In this document: positions 1-11,896 of the stretch, piece by piece
How positions within the stretch are numbered: the stretch's first letter is position 1
Layout: every line of letters starts with the position of its first letter
Assembly: GCA_039881045.1 (NCBI GenBank)
Contig: JAYWVB010000004.1
Span: 248,001 to 312,000, forward strand
Origin: Chaetomium olivaceum
Taxonomy: Eukaryota; Ascomycota; Sordariomycetes; Sordariales; Chaetomiaceae
Length of the DNA stretch: 64,000 bases
Direction of reading: 5' to 3'
The notes under the pieces: generated by a model
Seen by the model: the letters and a program-made list of their open reading frames with translations, nothing else
What the model was told of the DNA's origin: nothing
The model's database searches: none
Translations under genes and position numbers: made by a program

Positions 1-579
1 ATGGAACTCTAAAACCGAGACGGCCTCTGTCAACTCGAGAATATGCTCGTTACGTGTTTTAACGGCAGGGGAATTTACCACGCGCGGGCCCCAACCTCTT
101 CTGTACGGCCTCGTGTAGCATTTGGTACGTTTGCGATGGTGGAGTATTAATTTGCAGTACCTACCTAGGTACCATGGGAGTACCTTAGATATTTTGGGTC
201 AACCACTTGTAACCGCCCTTAATTAGCAAACCTTTTTCCCCAACCCTTTGATCCTCTTTCAAGGTTACGAGGGTTATGCCCTATCCGGAAACAGTTCTTT
301 ATTTTATAGCCCGGTGGTTGACAAAGACCACCACAAGCTAATGCCCTATTTCTCCTACTCGAGTCGTCGACGATGCAGCTCTAAGGTTGGGACGACAGCT
401 TCGTCAAAACAATACCAATGGAAGGAAAAGCAAGAAGTTCCCTCATCCATTTGAGCCCCTACTTCCATCCTGTACCAGGCTCCCGGGGCTACCACGGTCG
501 AAAGCTAACACGCCACGGCTTCTTAAGCAACCTCTGGGGCCTCCAAAAGCATCGTACATTCAAGCCAGCCTCGACCTTT
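1..579. other. Left edge, no gene seen
   Basis: I see no convincing coding region here. Short open frames overlap on several frames without codon bias. The stretch probably contains the promoter and 5' leader of the gene that begins near 580; an in-frame ATG also exists at 418. Confidence 0.4.
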
Positions 580-2102
580 ATGAACCACCCTCGCAAGATG
601 CCCCGAGCAAATCCCGATACCCAATCAAACCCCCAGCGAGGGTTGGGGGTATCAGATGGGATTCCAGCACAGCTGATTCAGTCTACCCTTGACCGTAATC
701 TCGGTGCTTTGCACCGCGAGTTTCAAGACGTGGGCCAGGGTATACAACGTCTAGAAAAGGCGGCAGAGAACATTTCCAACGAGCTTGCTCATGGAATTGA
801 CAAGTTCTTTGAGCGACTTGCACCCTGGGAATCCGGACAACAACACCGAGAAGAAATCGAGCGCGAGCAGAATGCCAGCTTGCTACGGGAACATCAACTT
901 GAGATTGAAGAGTTGCGAAAGAAAAGAAAGCTAGATGCAAAATTGCTTGAGGAGATGAAAAAGGAGCTAGCGGTCGCAAACATGCGTGCACATATTGCCG
1001 TCACGGATCTTGCTCGTGTCCAAAGCATGATGGACGGTAAACTCAAGCAAATTGAGGAACATGAAAACGCACAGAAAAATATCACGGCCTCTTTCCTGGG
1101 CTTAAGAGAGACCATCCTGGCTTTTGCTGGGAGTACCGCAGTTCAACTCGGTCCTCTGCCCGGTACCCTTGCAGCCGCGGACAACCTGTTTCGCCCTCGT
1201 TCGTGGAATTGCGCAAGCTCCTCTCAGCGGAAATACAGAGTAATGGCCAAGATCTTTCAGCTGCTTTTCAAACGCATCCTACGATCCGGGCTGCGCATCT
1301 TCGGCGTCCAGGTGTTCCTCGAAAACGATGGGAACCCATCAATTTCCGATGCAGAAGCCCATCTCCGTACCCTGGGGAGGAGCTTATAGCTATTGGAAGT
1401 TAGCCTCCCCTTCCACTCCGTAAATAACAGCCCTGCTAACCCAGTTCTTCTCCCTTAGTCGACGACGCAAAACTCGACAAATGGATAGCCACAACGATCG
1501 ACACGGTGAGCCCTCTACAACACATCCCCAGCAATATCGAGGGAACCGCCCAGGAGATCTTTGAAGCACTTGCCCCAGTGATACGTTTCGCGTTTATCCG
1601 CAACACAGATAAAGTCAAGGACCAGCTCTCGAGAATCTGTGAGGAGGCCGTCCGCCTGAAGCTCGCCTTACGGCAAACTCCCGGCAACTACAAAATCGAA
1701 GTCCCGTCACAAGACTCAAACAAGTTGGGGGAACCCAGCTGCGATGAGGGCACGGGATCTCTCAAAACCACGGAATGGCTTCACGTGCTCGATCGTGAGG
1801 ACACTGACTTGGGCTCCCAAAGAACGCGTCAAGGGACGATAGCTGAGCATGAAAAAAGGGAGATTGCCTATATTCCCTTCGGTGCGCTAACCAAGCTCGG
1901 GGAGGATCCTGGCGGGAAGAAGATCAAAATTGTCTTGGAAAAGGGATGGGTAGTTACGAAGGCCGGGAACCAGAAGCTGAAACAGGGGATTCCAGCGACG
2001 ACCGTTGAGGAGGAACATCATCCCCAGAAGAGGGTCACTCCCAATCATGGTATTAATCCTCGTTATCTAGCCAGAATCAAGGCGTTGGTGGGTGAGGAAT
2101 AA
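580..2102 (+). CDS. Hypothetical coiled-coil protein, spliced
   Basis: I do not recognise the family. The N-terminal half is rich in Glu, Lys, Leu and Ala in heptad-like spacing (roughly residues 40-160), so a long coiled coil is likely; the C-terminal half is mixed and charged. A clear intron lies at 1399-1458 (GT..TAG with a GCTAAC branch site at 1435-1440), joining phase 1 to phase 2. The frame must also change between about 1130 and 1230. An intron ending at 1227 (CTCTCAG), with donor at 1133 or 1163, restores it and gives about 455-465 residues. If that intron is not real, the gene carries a frameshift. The ATG at 580 is my preferred start, but 418 is open in the same frame. The function is unknown. 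Confidence 0.5.
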
Positions 2103-2385
2103 CGCCAACTATATCAGTTAAGGGTCGTTGAAGATTCCAAGGGGTATTTAAAGTGGAGATTTGGTTTATATAAACTAGGTAGTAAAGTTATACTTATCTC
2201 TACTTGTCTCTGGAAAGGCTCAGGAAATCACCGAGATGGGCACCCTCTAGCTAAAGAGAGTCGAACTCGAAAAGAAAGAAAAGAAAGAAAGTCCGAATAA
2301 AAAGGAAATAGAAACCGAGTAAAATAGACTTTCTTTAGATTTTCTAAACCATTGTTTTATTCCTACAACTCGAGCCTCTACACTT

Positions 2386-2880
2386 TTAGAGTCCGGCCTT
2401 TTTTATCCATCGAATGACGGGGTATACCCACATATGTACGCCCGGCTTTGCCCTGTGCCTGCGAGCCCATTTCTTGTTCTCTTCATCTTCCCAGCGCCTC
2501 CACAGCCTCGGCTTCCAGCAGCTCTTGCGGAAGTAGTTCGTCGTACCCGATACTCTCTTTTGGTTGTGAGAGTATAGCCCATCCCATTCCAGTGCGCCGC
2601 GTTCCCATGGGCAGAGATGTTCCATCACGTAGGTGTGTTGATCACCCTGCACGGACCATAACGCCCAAAACATGTGAACAATACCTCGACCACATGGACA
2701 ACGGCACAAAAGCAAGGTACATCGCCCGGCAGATGGGTGTGAGATCAATAATGCAGCTCCTGTAAAAGTCACCTCGAAGCTCTCCGCGAGTGACTTCTTG
2801 ACGTACCACAGGCGCACCTCGGGGTTGTCCTTGTGGTATTCGGCCGTTCGTGAGCCGAGTCCGCCGCTTATCTTGGTTCC
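2386..2880 (-). CDS. Possible hypothetical gene or fragment
   Basis: An open minus-strand frame with a protein-like N-terminal part (short Gly/Ser-rich segment, then Lys-Asp-Asn-Pro-Glu and a Trp-Tyr-Val-Lys-Lys motif) gives way to a Cys/Trp-rich stretch of poorer quality. No ATG marks the start; the frame is open upstream of 2817. It may be the last exon of a spliced gene or a decayed copy. I do not recognise it. Confidence 0.25.
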   Translation of the reverse strand, partial: GTKISGGLGSRTAEYHKDNPEVRLWYVKKSLAESFEVTFTGAALLISHPSAGRCTLLLCRCPCGRGIVHMFWALWSVQGDQHTYVMEHLCPWERGALEWDGLYSHNQKRVSGTTNYFRKSCWKPRLWRRWEDEENKKWARRHRAKPGVHMWVYPVIRWIKKAGL

Positions 2881-2940
2881 AGAACCAAAATACGGCCGGG
2901 GTCGGAAGCCTTCTCTCTCAATGACGAGAAGGTATTACCC

Positions 2941-3413
2941 CTAGGTATCCTTCGTTCCTTCAAGTGTTGAAAAGGCTTCGAGGTGCTCGATTGTCGGCGG
3001 TGTCTCCGATTCGAAGATCTCTAGGAAACCTGGCCCAATGGTGGGTGAAGCCTCAGTAAAGGCAGTCTCGAAACTGTCCTTGTTGGGGAAGAGAAGGCCG
3101 AACATGGGGTTTTTGATTTTGATAGGTGTCGAGATAATGGTGGACCATGCATGATCACAAATCGCCTGCTCGCTAGCGTTCAGCGTCTGTTCGGACATGT
3201 TAATGATGTGACGACTGTGATGATGCCTTACCCAGTCAATATCGGTAACAGCGCTACTATGCGACTCGTATAACACTCACGCTTTCGAGGTGATAGGGGA
3301 CGGCAATGCCACGAGGCGGCAAGTTACGGTACGTTTGGATGTTGAGCTGGTACCTCGAGCCACCAAGCGGACAGTGGATAGAGGGCGAGTCGCAACGCGT
3401 TTATATTAAATTG
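2941..3413 (-). CDS. Small hypothetical protein, probably two or more exons
   Basis: The downstream exon reads from an ATG at about 3198 to a stop at 2941-2943 and gives an 85-residue acidic protein segment with a GLLFPNKDSFE-type motif. Upstream, 3281-3400 is open in another frame with a protein-like segment ending just before a GTGAGT donor at 3280. A short intron between them is therefore plausible, but no acceptor fits the two frames cleanly and the true start is not visible. It reads like a small conserved ascomycete protein, but I cannot name it. Confidence 0.3.
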
Positions 3414-4363
3414 GCGGAGATATGTATTATTGAGCTGAGAAAGGGTGATGGTTAATGGGTGATTTTGTACCGTGAGTCGACGACTGCGTTGGTGGTTGCG
3501 CTGGGACAAACTGGCGAATTTGACCATCACCATTTGACATGCCAGAGCCACGATCAACAATCTGGCGTCGATCCCTGCCCACAGTGTGGTGCAAACGTCT
3601 GGTCCGTTCTGGCGCGTGCGGGTTGCACACCACTTTCTATGTAATTGTTTGAAGAGCTGGAAAGGGGATGAATCAAACCCGAGAGAAACCGCTTCTGATC
3701 CTGCAGGGGGTTGATGATACGGTTAATGCGCGGATGTTGATGGGTGGACTTCAGAGATGAACGATAGGTTTTGCCAAGGAACATTGACCAGGTTCGAAAA
3801 AGAGACAAATCCATCCACACACATCTTAACAACCATTTTCCGCATCGTCAATCGAGTAGTGGAATTAGATTCTAGAAATTTTAGGTACATGAAGATATGG
3901 AAATTGGTAGTGCGTGCACGGCGTAAAGCGACCGATATAAGCTCAAATAGGTACCATTTGGTTTGTTTTTTTTTGGGGTTTTTTTTTGGGTGATTCATGC
4001 TTCCCAGCTTTTCATGATTAGAAGAAGCCCCCGCGCCCGTTGCCAAGACGGAGACAAGGTGACATCCTTTTATGTCCGGCGAAGCTCTTGTTGATTTAAA
4101 CCCGTACCTTAACGCCGCCGTCCAAACTTTAAAAGACTAATACAACCCCTCAACCATCAAAAGCTAACATGTATACATTTGGAACCGTACCCTACCTACC
4201 CTGCACTTGCTTTTCAATACGCCAACACCCCGGAGGACCTGAGGTAGATACTATCACTCAATTAATCCGTACAACAACAAGACCGCACCCAACTGCCACC
4301 CAACCCATCTCATCCCAGTCACCTACCATACCTACCTTGCCTAGGCAAGCCAATACCGGCAAA
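3414..4363 (+). other. Intergenic, upstream region of the dehydrogenase gene
   Basis: No supported gene. It contains a poly-T/G tract at about 3962-3990. The last 200 bases are CA/CT-rich, like a fungal 5' leader, and are open in frame back to an ATG at 4169; I treat that ATG as untranslated because conservation begins at 4364. Confidence 0.4.
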
Positions 4364-5214
4364 ATGCATCTCGTTTTAACTGGCGCCACGGGCCTGGTGG
4401 GTACTGCTGTTCTCGACGCTATGATCCGAACCAAGGATGTCACCAAGATCTCCGTGCTCAGTAGACGGCCTGTCAAGTTCACAGATGACCGCATCAATGT
4501 CATCATCCACAAAGACTTTGCATCGTACGAAAATGACCTGCTCGAAAAGCTAAAGGATGCCCAAGGCTGCGTATGGGCACTGGGAATCAGCCAGACGCAA
4601 GTCAACAAAGAGTCTGTTTCCTGTTTTCTACTCCACCGGTGCATATGTATCTACTGTATCTGAACTGACGTCTTGTCTGTGTAAGGGATTACGTAAAAAT
4701 CACCAAAACCTACGCCCTCGCTGCCGCAGAAGCATTTCAGTCTCTCCCCTCAAAATCCGGGAGCAAGGAACCCTTCCACTTTATCTACGTCTCCGGCGAC
4801 GGCGCGACATTCACCCCCGGACGCTTGACACCGATTTTCGGTCGCGTCAAAGGCGAGACCGAGCTTGCATTAGCCGAGATGCAGAAGTCAAACCCTTCCT
4901 CACTCAGGGCGTCCACCGTTCGTCCTGCGTTTGTCGACTGGACCAGTCATGAGGAGATCAAGCCTTTTCTGCCGGAGATTGGAACGCTCAAGAGTGTTGC
5001 GGGGAGCATCATGTCGCCGATGATGAAGTACGTGGGGACGAGCAAGTGGAGTCCGACCGCACCGCTGGGCAAGTTCTTGACAGGCATGGCCATGGGTATG
5101 TGGGACGGTGCTTTGGATGGGGAGGGTGTAGAGAAGTTGCCCGGTGGATTTACGGTTGTGAATAACCCGGGATTCAGGAGGGTGATGGAGTTGGATGTTG
5201 CGACTAATCCCTGA
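4364..5214 (+). CDS. Atypical SDR, NAD(P)-binding Rossmann protein (TIP30/HTATIP2-like)
   Basis: It encodes about 258 residues in two exons: 4364-4611 and 4686-5214. The intron is 74 bases, with donor GTCTGT, a CTGAC branch site and acceptor AAG; phases match and the junction restores a TQVNKEDYVKITKTYA-type segment. The N-terminus has the dinucleotide-binding motif TGATGLVG at residues 6-13 directly after a beta strand, as in atypical (extended-like) short-chain dehydrogenases. A FIYVSGDGA strand and a later GETELALAEM helix also fit the fold. The classical Tyr-x3-Lys pair is replaced by YVKITK-like spacing, so catalysis is uncertain. Such proteins bind NADPH and often act as oxidoreductases or regulators in the cytosol. 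The start is chosen at the Met directly before the Rossmann strand. Confidence 0.85.
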
Positions 5215-5815
5215 GCCGCGGTTTCGAGGGGCTTGGAAGGTCCCAAATATTGCAATCTCCACATGTCTGTATAGTATATGATAATTCTACTCTATTTCTT
5301 GTCTCCCGTCTTGAATGTCATCGCATTCATTAAAGGCGGCGTTCTTTCGAATGTCACGCTTATCAATACTATCTTGAGCATCTAGAACAACACTAACCAC
5401 CAAAGCCCTCTTTCTTATAGGTTTCTAGCTCGTCTTATCCTGACAATCTAGCCTGCTTGCTTGCCTTGCGTTGTTCCCACGAACTATGCAGATGTTTACC
5501 GCTACTTGGTATTTGGGAATAGTTCACCGGGCCAATGTTTGTTTTTGACGACTAAGAGATACCGGTGATGCTCTGTCTATTGGGGCAGCTTCTACCCTGC
5601 AACGGTCGAAATGATTCCGCTTGAAAGAATAGGGTTAAAGGCTAGCAGCATAGGGTGTACAACGCATTATAGCAGCCACTGTGAATGGTAAATAGACGCC
5701 GATTATAGTCATTTAAAATCATGTACTGACCACACAGCCTCCGACAATGACTGCTATAATACAACAAGATGAGAGCCTGTAACTCTCCATCCATACCAAT
5801 CCCATAACTACCTCC
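5215..5815. other. Intergenic between two convergent genes
   Basis: This is the 3' flank of the dehydrogenase gene (+) and of the hypothetical gene (-). It is pyrimidine-rich with no convincing frame; it presumably holds both polyadenylation regions. Confidence 0.5.
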
Positions 5816-7309
5816 TTAAGCATCTGCCCCAAAGTCCAACCACTCACCAAATAAGTCGAAATGCACGGAGTTGCCCACAGCTGTAGATACCTCGGCCCCT
5901 GTGCCTGAAGCCGCAAGTATCCCCTCGGGATATGGTGATATGGAAGTTTCTGTCGGTCCCCAGACCGGCTGCGGCAGTGGAAAGTCCGCTGGTGGGTGAA
6001 ACCAAACGGCTGGATTGGGCTGAGTGGCCGGATACTCGACATCAACGGCGCCCGAGATGGGCATTTGGTGGGCCGACGGGGCGAAGGGTTGGTTCAGACC
6101 TGCAACCGACTCTCCAGCGAGGTTAGGTATACAGGAAACCATAGAAACCGATGGCCTTTTCCTAGGTTCCGCTTCAGTTCCAGCAGTAGGGTCGCTTGGT
6201 ATGTTGCTAAGAGCTCCCCTCAAAACGAGCGGCGGTATTACACTCGTTTCCGCTGATTTTCCCGGAATCTCAACTTTCCGGCGCTTGTAGTCGGGTGCCT
6301 TAGATATAACCTGTTGTTCCTCGTCCTTGTCTCTGACCTTTCTCTTTCGTTTTGAAGGCACCGGCGGATCATCATCGCTCTTCAGTTTTTTCTCTGCCAT
6401 GATGTCCCGATATCCTTTGAGCTGGACTCCCTTTCTCTCATTGATCTTCTTGTTTGCGGTCTTCAACTAGTAAAAGAGGGTCAGTCTCACAATTAATACA
6501 GCTCCAATAAACCAACCCTTGGAGCAATAGTGCGTGATGCTTACTCTGCACTCATGGCTAGGGGCTGCTGTTAATCGGCCTATAAAGGGAGCGCACAGCA
6601 GGCTGTGGACAACCGATTTTGATTCCTGCTTTCCATTAGGTTAGAGCCATTTTTGCGAAAAGAATTGAATACTCACCCGGCATCCTTCTTTCACCAACTC
6701 GAAGCGTTCCCGGAAGTTCCTACACTTCTGGTACTTGTGACTTGACTTGGACGACCACTTGGCCCATCCCACAATGCCGTCCTGCGCCCTACGGGTGGCG
6801 AACTATCAATCCATTAATTAGCCATATCGTTTTACCCCGATCTACGGGCGATTTTAATCCGTCCATACCAGAAGCTCCCATGAAAGCAACTCCACCTCGA
6901 GGTTGCTAAGTTTCCCTATTGGCTTATAGTGCATGTGTTCGGCATCGGCCGGGTCCACATCCAAAATGGCCTCGAAGAGTTGCCGAGCGAGTTCTTTCTG
7001 AGCTTTCTTGTCCTCAGGAAAGTCATTCGAGGCTGCAACGTTCGTCTCGCCCGTTTTGTCGTGTATTGACATGTACTGCCTTCTGAGCTCTTGGCAGTCA
7101 TTATAGTCGTGGACTATACCGGACCAGTTGTGATCCTTGTTCTCGAGGAGTTGAAGGATATCGGGGCGCGGCGTTTCTTGTGGGCGTGCTGAGCCAGTGG
7201 CTCTGTCATTATCTCCGGTTGAAGGAGCCAATGGCTCGGTGCTAAAGGTGCGGTGGGTTCCGAGAGAACCAGACTCAGAGATGGGAATGCCGGTGTAGTA
7301 GCCCGCCAT
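5816..7309 (-). CDS. Hypothetical protein, four exons, basic nuclear-type segment
   Basis: Four exons join cleanly in phase 0: 7309-6869, 6802-6677, 6625-6545 and 6466-5816, giving 432 residues. Introns are 66, 51 and 78 bases with GTATGG, GTGAGT and GTAAGC donors and CAG or TAG acceptors. Exon 1 encodes an acidic helical region with an NWSGIVHDYNDCQEL-like segment. Exon 2 has a Trp/Lys/Arg-rich block (WAKWSSKSSHKYQKC). Exon 4 has a basic cluster, PSKRKRKVRDK, and a second, YKRRKVE, that look like nuclear localisation signals, followed by a Pro/Ser-rich tail. I know no named domain for it. The consistent splicing argues for a real fungal gene of unknown function, possibly nuclear. Confidence 0.7.
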
Positions 7310-9689
7310 TATTACGCGAGGGTTGATGGAATCTGATATCATATACGTCAGCCACTGTCATATTGAGTTTGCATAATGTAAAAGTGATAACACTGCATGG
7401 TTTGAAGTGAGGGTAGCGCGATGCTGCAGCGCGTTCCATCCCGCTATGCGGTCGGATAACAGCGACAAGCGGTTTTGGGTGTTTCTCATCCACCAACTTT
7501 TGATCGACCAAACTCAGATGGTTTTAGGACGCGGGCTTACTTACCACAAGACAACTCTTGCTAGTTAACAGGACTTCCGAGATAACCACTCAAATGCCCG
7601 GGACTTTCAACCCAGAAGAGATGTAGCGCTTGTTGAGGGTAGGAGGTAGAACAACTTGAACCTAGCGATAGTGGGAATGTTGACTCAGTGGGAGGCAAAA
7701 AACCAATAGTATGAAGGAGGATGGGTAAAGAATCAAAACAAAAACAATGTGGCTAATGAATGGAAAGTAGAAAATGGAAGAGATAACGATGGACAAAGTG
7801 ATGGAGGGAGATGGGTTAAGGAGAGGAATCGGAGGCAAATCGCTGCTTGTGTTTAGGTGGAGTTTCTTAGAATCAATGGAATTTGTGCAGATGTTGTTGT
7901 ATGTACAAACTATGCCGGCCCTATGACTGCCAACTTAGGAGCAATCATACCGACATTGTGTTCTTTGAGACATCACAACCACGTCTAGTTGGCAACCATT
8001 TGATTCCAGCTGGCAGCCAGGTCATCTGTTGATAACTGACGAGATAAAACGAATACATGAAAAGAAATTCCAGGATATATTGTTGTAGTTAGGTACTGAT
8101 CTGAGGCCGGGGTAATCACGTCCAGCTCGTGTAGACCGTATGGCAAGTGCAAGACAGTCCGAAAGAAATTTGTATTATCGAACATGGCAACCAAAGTGCA
8201 AATTTGCGTCTTGCTAATCATGCCAGAAACACCAACAATGCGAGATATGGCTTGAACAGAACATGTAAGTTTGGTTTTTTGGTCAAGCCACAGAGAGCGC
8301 CATAGAGGTGGCACTTTGCACCAACCCAGCATCTTATGATTACCAAAGCTATTAAAACAAGAAAGAGCTCGATTGATTGGTAATCCAGTGGCATGACAGT
8401 TTCCGAGTCGTGTTTGGGTCAATAAATCTCGATATGCATGTTCGCCTCTTTTCCGAAGGGAAAGATACTAAGGTACCTCAGGTAGGTAGGTACCTAAGGT
8501 AGTCTTCAAAATGATACATTGACACCCAACCTTTTACTACAACATCTAACAGAATCAGTTTGGGAAGTATAACACAAATACTTCTACAGGTTTGCATTTT
8601 CCAAGATTGACTATCGTGATAGTTAATTATGTTGATGCCCCTGCCACCAAGTGCCAGGGCAACACAGCCTGAGTGTTCTCCAATGTCACAATCCGCAATG
8701 ATTGGTATATTTTAGGCCATAACTAACTGCATCATGACAAACGGTAAGAAGACCCTTCTGGTCTTGTTCTGAGAAGTGTTTGCTGCCCCAGTCATCCTGG
8801 CCCTGGCAGATGATGCCTGGTGGTTGGTGCTCGTGTAAGACGGTCACTCGAGGAGTCTTGTCTTGGCCAATCAGTACCAAGACCGTTGCACGTTCCTGGA
8901 AGGGGAAAGCTCCGCTTGCAGCCCCGCCGCCCCATGCCCCCAAAAGTGAGACACGCCCACTGAGACCCGCTCTCCGATCGGATGCGGTTCGAGACATGGA
9001 GAAATGCCCGCTCTCGAGAAGAGAGACCTTAGCAGAACGGACAATTATTCGCAATTCATCAACATCCTGGAATACTCAGTTCCCTAGGCATTCATGTCAA
9101 TAACTGTTTTACCAATCACCATTCTGGGATCCCCTTCTGTTGGTGTTGTATTCATTGCCGACGTCAGAAACGTCACATGCGGTCCAAACAACAACAGCAA
9201 ACCCTCGTGGACCCCTAACAGGACCCAGAACGTTTCGATGCACATCGAACCCCCGCGTCCAACCACTCGACGGATGTGTCACTCCATAGGCTCTGGCGGC
9301 TGCACTGGATCTTATTGCAACACACCAACGAAGGCTCCTTCTTGGTCAACGTCGCGAATCAAGACCCCCACGTGGGTTTACTTTCTGGCGCGGGGTTCGC
9401 AGGTCCACAACACCAAGGTACTAATTACCAAAATATCGATGAGGGGGCGAACGCGAGGGGCCGTGGTACCGTAACGGGCGGCATCCGCTAACAAACTGCC
9501 GAGACGTGGAACTCGACAGTGACATGGTGGACTGCAACCGAGATGCGGCGAAATGCCACGGCCGAAAGCGGCTCGGCATGTCACAAACAGGTATCAATGA
9601 TTGCCAAGCCATTCCAGCTTGTTCTGTGGTGGGGCCCGTGTGGACAGGTGCTTCGTCTCCCGTCATACCCGGCGCGAGACGCCACAGTT
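7310..9689. other. Long region with no firm gene
   Basis: About 2.4 kb separates the hypothetical gene (-) from the membrane protein gene (+). The best frame is at 8422-7985 on the minus strand (145 residues, intact, moderately protein-like, no known motif); I rate it weak. Other frames overlap one another and lack codon bias. Short GGTAC-rich repeats occur at about 8470-8500. The stretch may hold both promoters, long leaders or a decayed gene. Confidence 0.35.
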
Positions 9690-10268
9690 ATGTACTTAAA
9701 CCGAGCCAATTTTCTCTCGGCTCTTCCCACTCCTCCAGAAGAGCCCTCGAGACTCAAAATATCAGACTCCCCCTTGACATGGAAGTGTTCCCGCAACGGT
9801 CCCGACAACCGCTGCTTCACAAACATGGCTCTTCTAGCCGCCTCGAGAACCGCTCCAACCGTTTCCCTCAGTCAACGGTCCGAAGTGATCTCCACCATTT
9901 ATCCCCTCGTTAACAGTGCGGTCCAGTTCCAGCATCTTATCGGTTCTGCCGTCTTCCACCTCTTCGTCCGAACCTATTTCGCTGCCACCATCGTGGCCAC
10001 GGCCTCTCTATGGGCAAGCAAGAGCATTGCTTGGAGGACGGTCCTCGCTTCAAGGGTTATCGTTACCAGGGCACTGTTTCTGGCGAGCAGACTCATATGG
10101 ACTGCTTGGGACTGCAAGCGTTCTCGGCGATTCCGAAAGAGGCTCGAGTTTGAGCTCTTCATTTTGCTCCTTGGGCCCGGTGGCAATTCCTTGCTGCTGA
10201 TGCTCTTCTGGCCCGGCTGGCTCATGTTGGCAGCCATGGGCTGGGGCGTCTGGCACTTGACTGGCTGA
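9690..10268 (+). CDS. Hypothetical small integral membrane protein
   Basis: An uninterrupted frame of 192 residues runs from an ATG at 9690 to TGA at 10266-10268; the same frame stays open back to 9519, but the ATG at 9690 starts the protein-like part. From about residue 75 it has hydrophobic stretches (SAVFHLFVRTYFAATIVATA, then LFILLLG and LLLMLFWPGWLMLAAMGWG) that suggest three or four membrane segments separated by a basic CKRSRRFRKR loop. The last Trp/Gly-rich helix ends at the stop. The family is unknown to me. It lies tail-to-tail with the FAM50 gene, with only about 160 bases between them. Confidence 0.5.
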   Translation: MYLNRANFLSALPTPPEEPSRLKISDSPLTWKCSRNGPDNRCFTNMALLAASRTAPTVSLSQRSEVISTIYPLVNSAVQFQHLIGSAVFHLFVRTYFAATIVATASLWASKSIAWRTVLASRVIVTRALFLASRLIWTAWDCKRSRRFRKRLEFELFILLLGPGGNSLLLMLFWPGWLMLAAMGWGVWHLTG

Positions 10269-10431
10269 AGGTAAGCGAAATTTCATTATTTTCAAGTTGA
10301 CATGTTCAAGTAAAGCTTACACCGAGGCAACCTAGGCTAGTCGTTCGAACGGAACCTAAATCAGACTACCCTTGCTACTCCTGTTGCAGGGTTACCGCCG
10401 TGCTAATCAACGCGACACGCTCGAGGCACCC

Positions 10432-11642
10432 TTATTTCGAAAAGAAAAAGGCATTGCCGCCCGGGTCACGCCGGATATCCTTCGAGTAATCCTTCTCGGG
10501 GTCGAAATCCTGCCAGACATTGGCCGGGTAGATGTGCTTGTTACGCTGGTACCATCGCCGATCGACTACCTTCGTGATGGTGGGGTCATCCGACGCCCCT
10601 TCGAGTTCGGAAAGGCCAGGCGCGCGGCTAATGCCAGCTGCGCCTGGTCCGGCGGCCGTCGGTTGTGTTGGCGTAGCTTCGGCGCTGTAGTCGAAGAGGA
10701 GCTTGTTGTTTGTGCCCATGGTCTTGTTGATGATGAAGAAATAGAACTCATAATGCTAGGCAGATATTAGTACAATCTACCATACCAAATAAAGAACATG
10801 TTGAGACTTACGTGCGGTATGATCATGGTGCCCCTCACCAGCATCAAGTCGTCCACGCTGACGCGGGCCCAGTCTCGCCTGGCATTCGCACTCTTATCCG
10901 CACCCACCCCAAGCTGTGCGCCCACCTTGCGACTCTTGTCCAAAAACAACCAAACAAAATCCCCTTTCTTGACCCTCACGACGCCTCCAGGGATGTTGGT
11001 CCCGTCGTAGAAAACGAAGGGGATGGCGATTTCGGTAGCCTTGACCGCAGTCTGTAGGAGGAGGAATTCCTTCCGTAACGCCTCTCTCTCTGCAGCCTCC
11101 CTTCGTAGTGCAGCTTTCGTTAGTGCCCGCGGCACAACGCCGACTGATGAGTTGACAGCAACCTTAGCGGGCACTTTCTGCCCTTTGTCGTGATCGTCGC
11201 CGGAGGCACTCTCTGCTCCAGCCTCGCCGCTGTTGTCTGCATCGTTGCCTGCATTGTTGTCTACGGCCCCTTCCTTGTTCTTTTTTGCTACACCCCGACC
11301 CGTAACGATTTTTGGCCCGGTCGCGTCCTCCTCTTCCTCGTCGTCCCCAAAAGACACCAGTGCCCTGGCCCGCTTCTTCTTCTTCTTCTGTCTTTCCGGC
11401 TCGCTATTATCGGCGCTCGCGTTGTTAGGGGTTGCAGTTAGTGACCGGTCGGGTGTCGAGGTGTTTGCACGCGTCGAAAGAGCCGCCTCGCGAGCTTCAC
11501 GCTCCTGTTGCTCAAGGACCTCAGCGCGCCGCTTGCGAAAATCCGAGAGCGCAACTAGGCCGACCGTGTTTGTCGACAGCCGCTCGTGCGTGGTTTGGTT
11601 CTGCGGCGTAAAACGGGACGCTGTCTGAGATTGGTCCGACAT
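10432..11642 (-). CDS. FAM50A: FAM50/XAP5 family protein
   Basis: Two exons, 11642-10812 and 10755-10432, joined in phase 0 by a 56-base intron (GTAAGT..CTAG), give 384 residues. The C-terminal half is the XAP5 domain: FYDGTNIPGG, KKGDFVWLFLDKSRKVG, VRGTMIIPHHYEFYFFIINK, and the terminal WYQRNKHIYPANVWQDFDPE block ending in GNAFFF near the stop. The N-terminal half holds a DFRKRRAEVLEQQEREARE helix and a low-complexity acidic/basic segment with KKKKKRARALVSFGDDEEEE, typical for the family. FAM50/XAP5 proteins are nuclear and associate with spliceosomal complexes; the precise role in fungi is not established. The gene lies about 250 bases downstream of the METTL16-type gene on the same strand. 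Confidence 0.92.
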
Positions 11643-11896
11643 GCTGGTGTCCGTGGCCGGATCCAGATAGCGAGGGTAATTGGTGTCGTGGGGTCAAATT
11701 GGAAGGCTCCTTCGAACCTTCCATTAGTTACTGTAAGAACCTGGAAGACTCCGGACGAGGGAAGCTCGTGCTTGAAATTTATGGGGCGGCGCGGTGAAAT
11801 GACATGTGTATTATTACGCCACCAACGCAACTCAACACGGGTATCTTACAGCCGCTTCCCCTTTGACCCAAGCAGCCGGCATGTCAACGGCATTAA

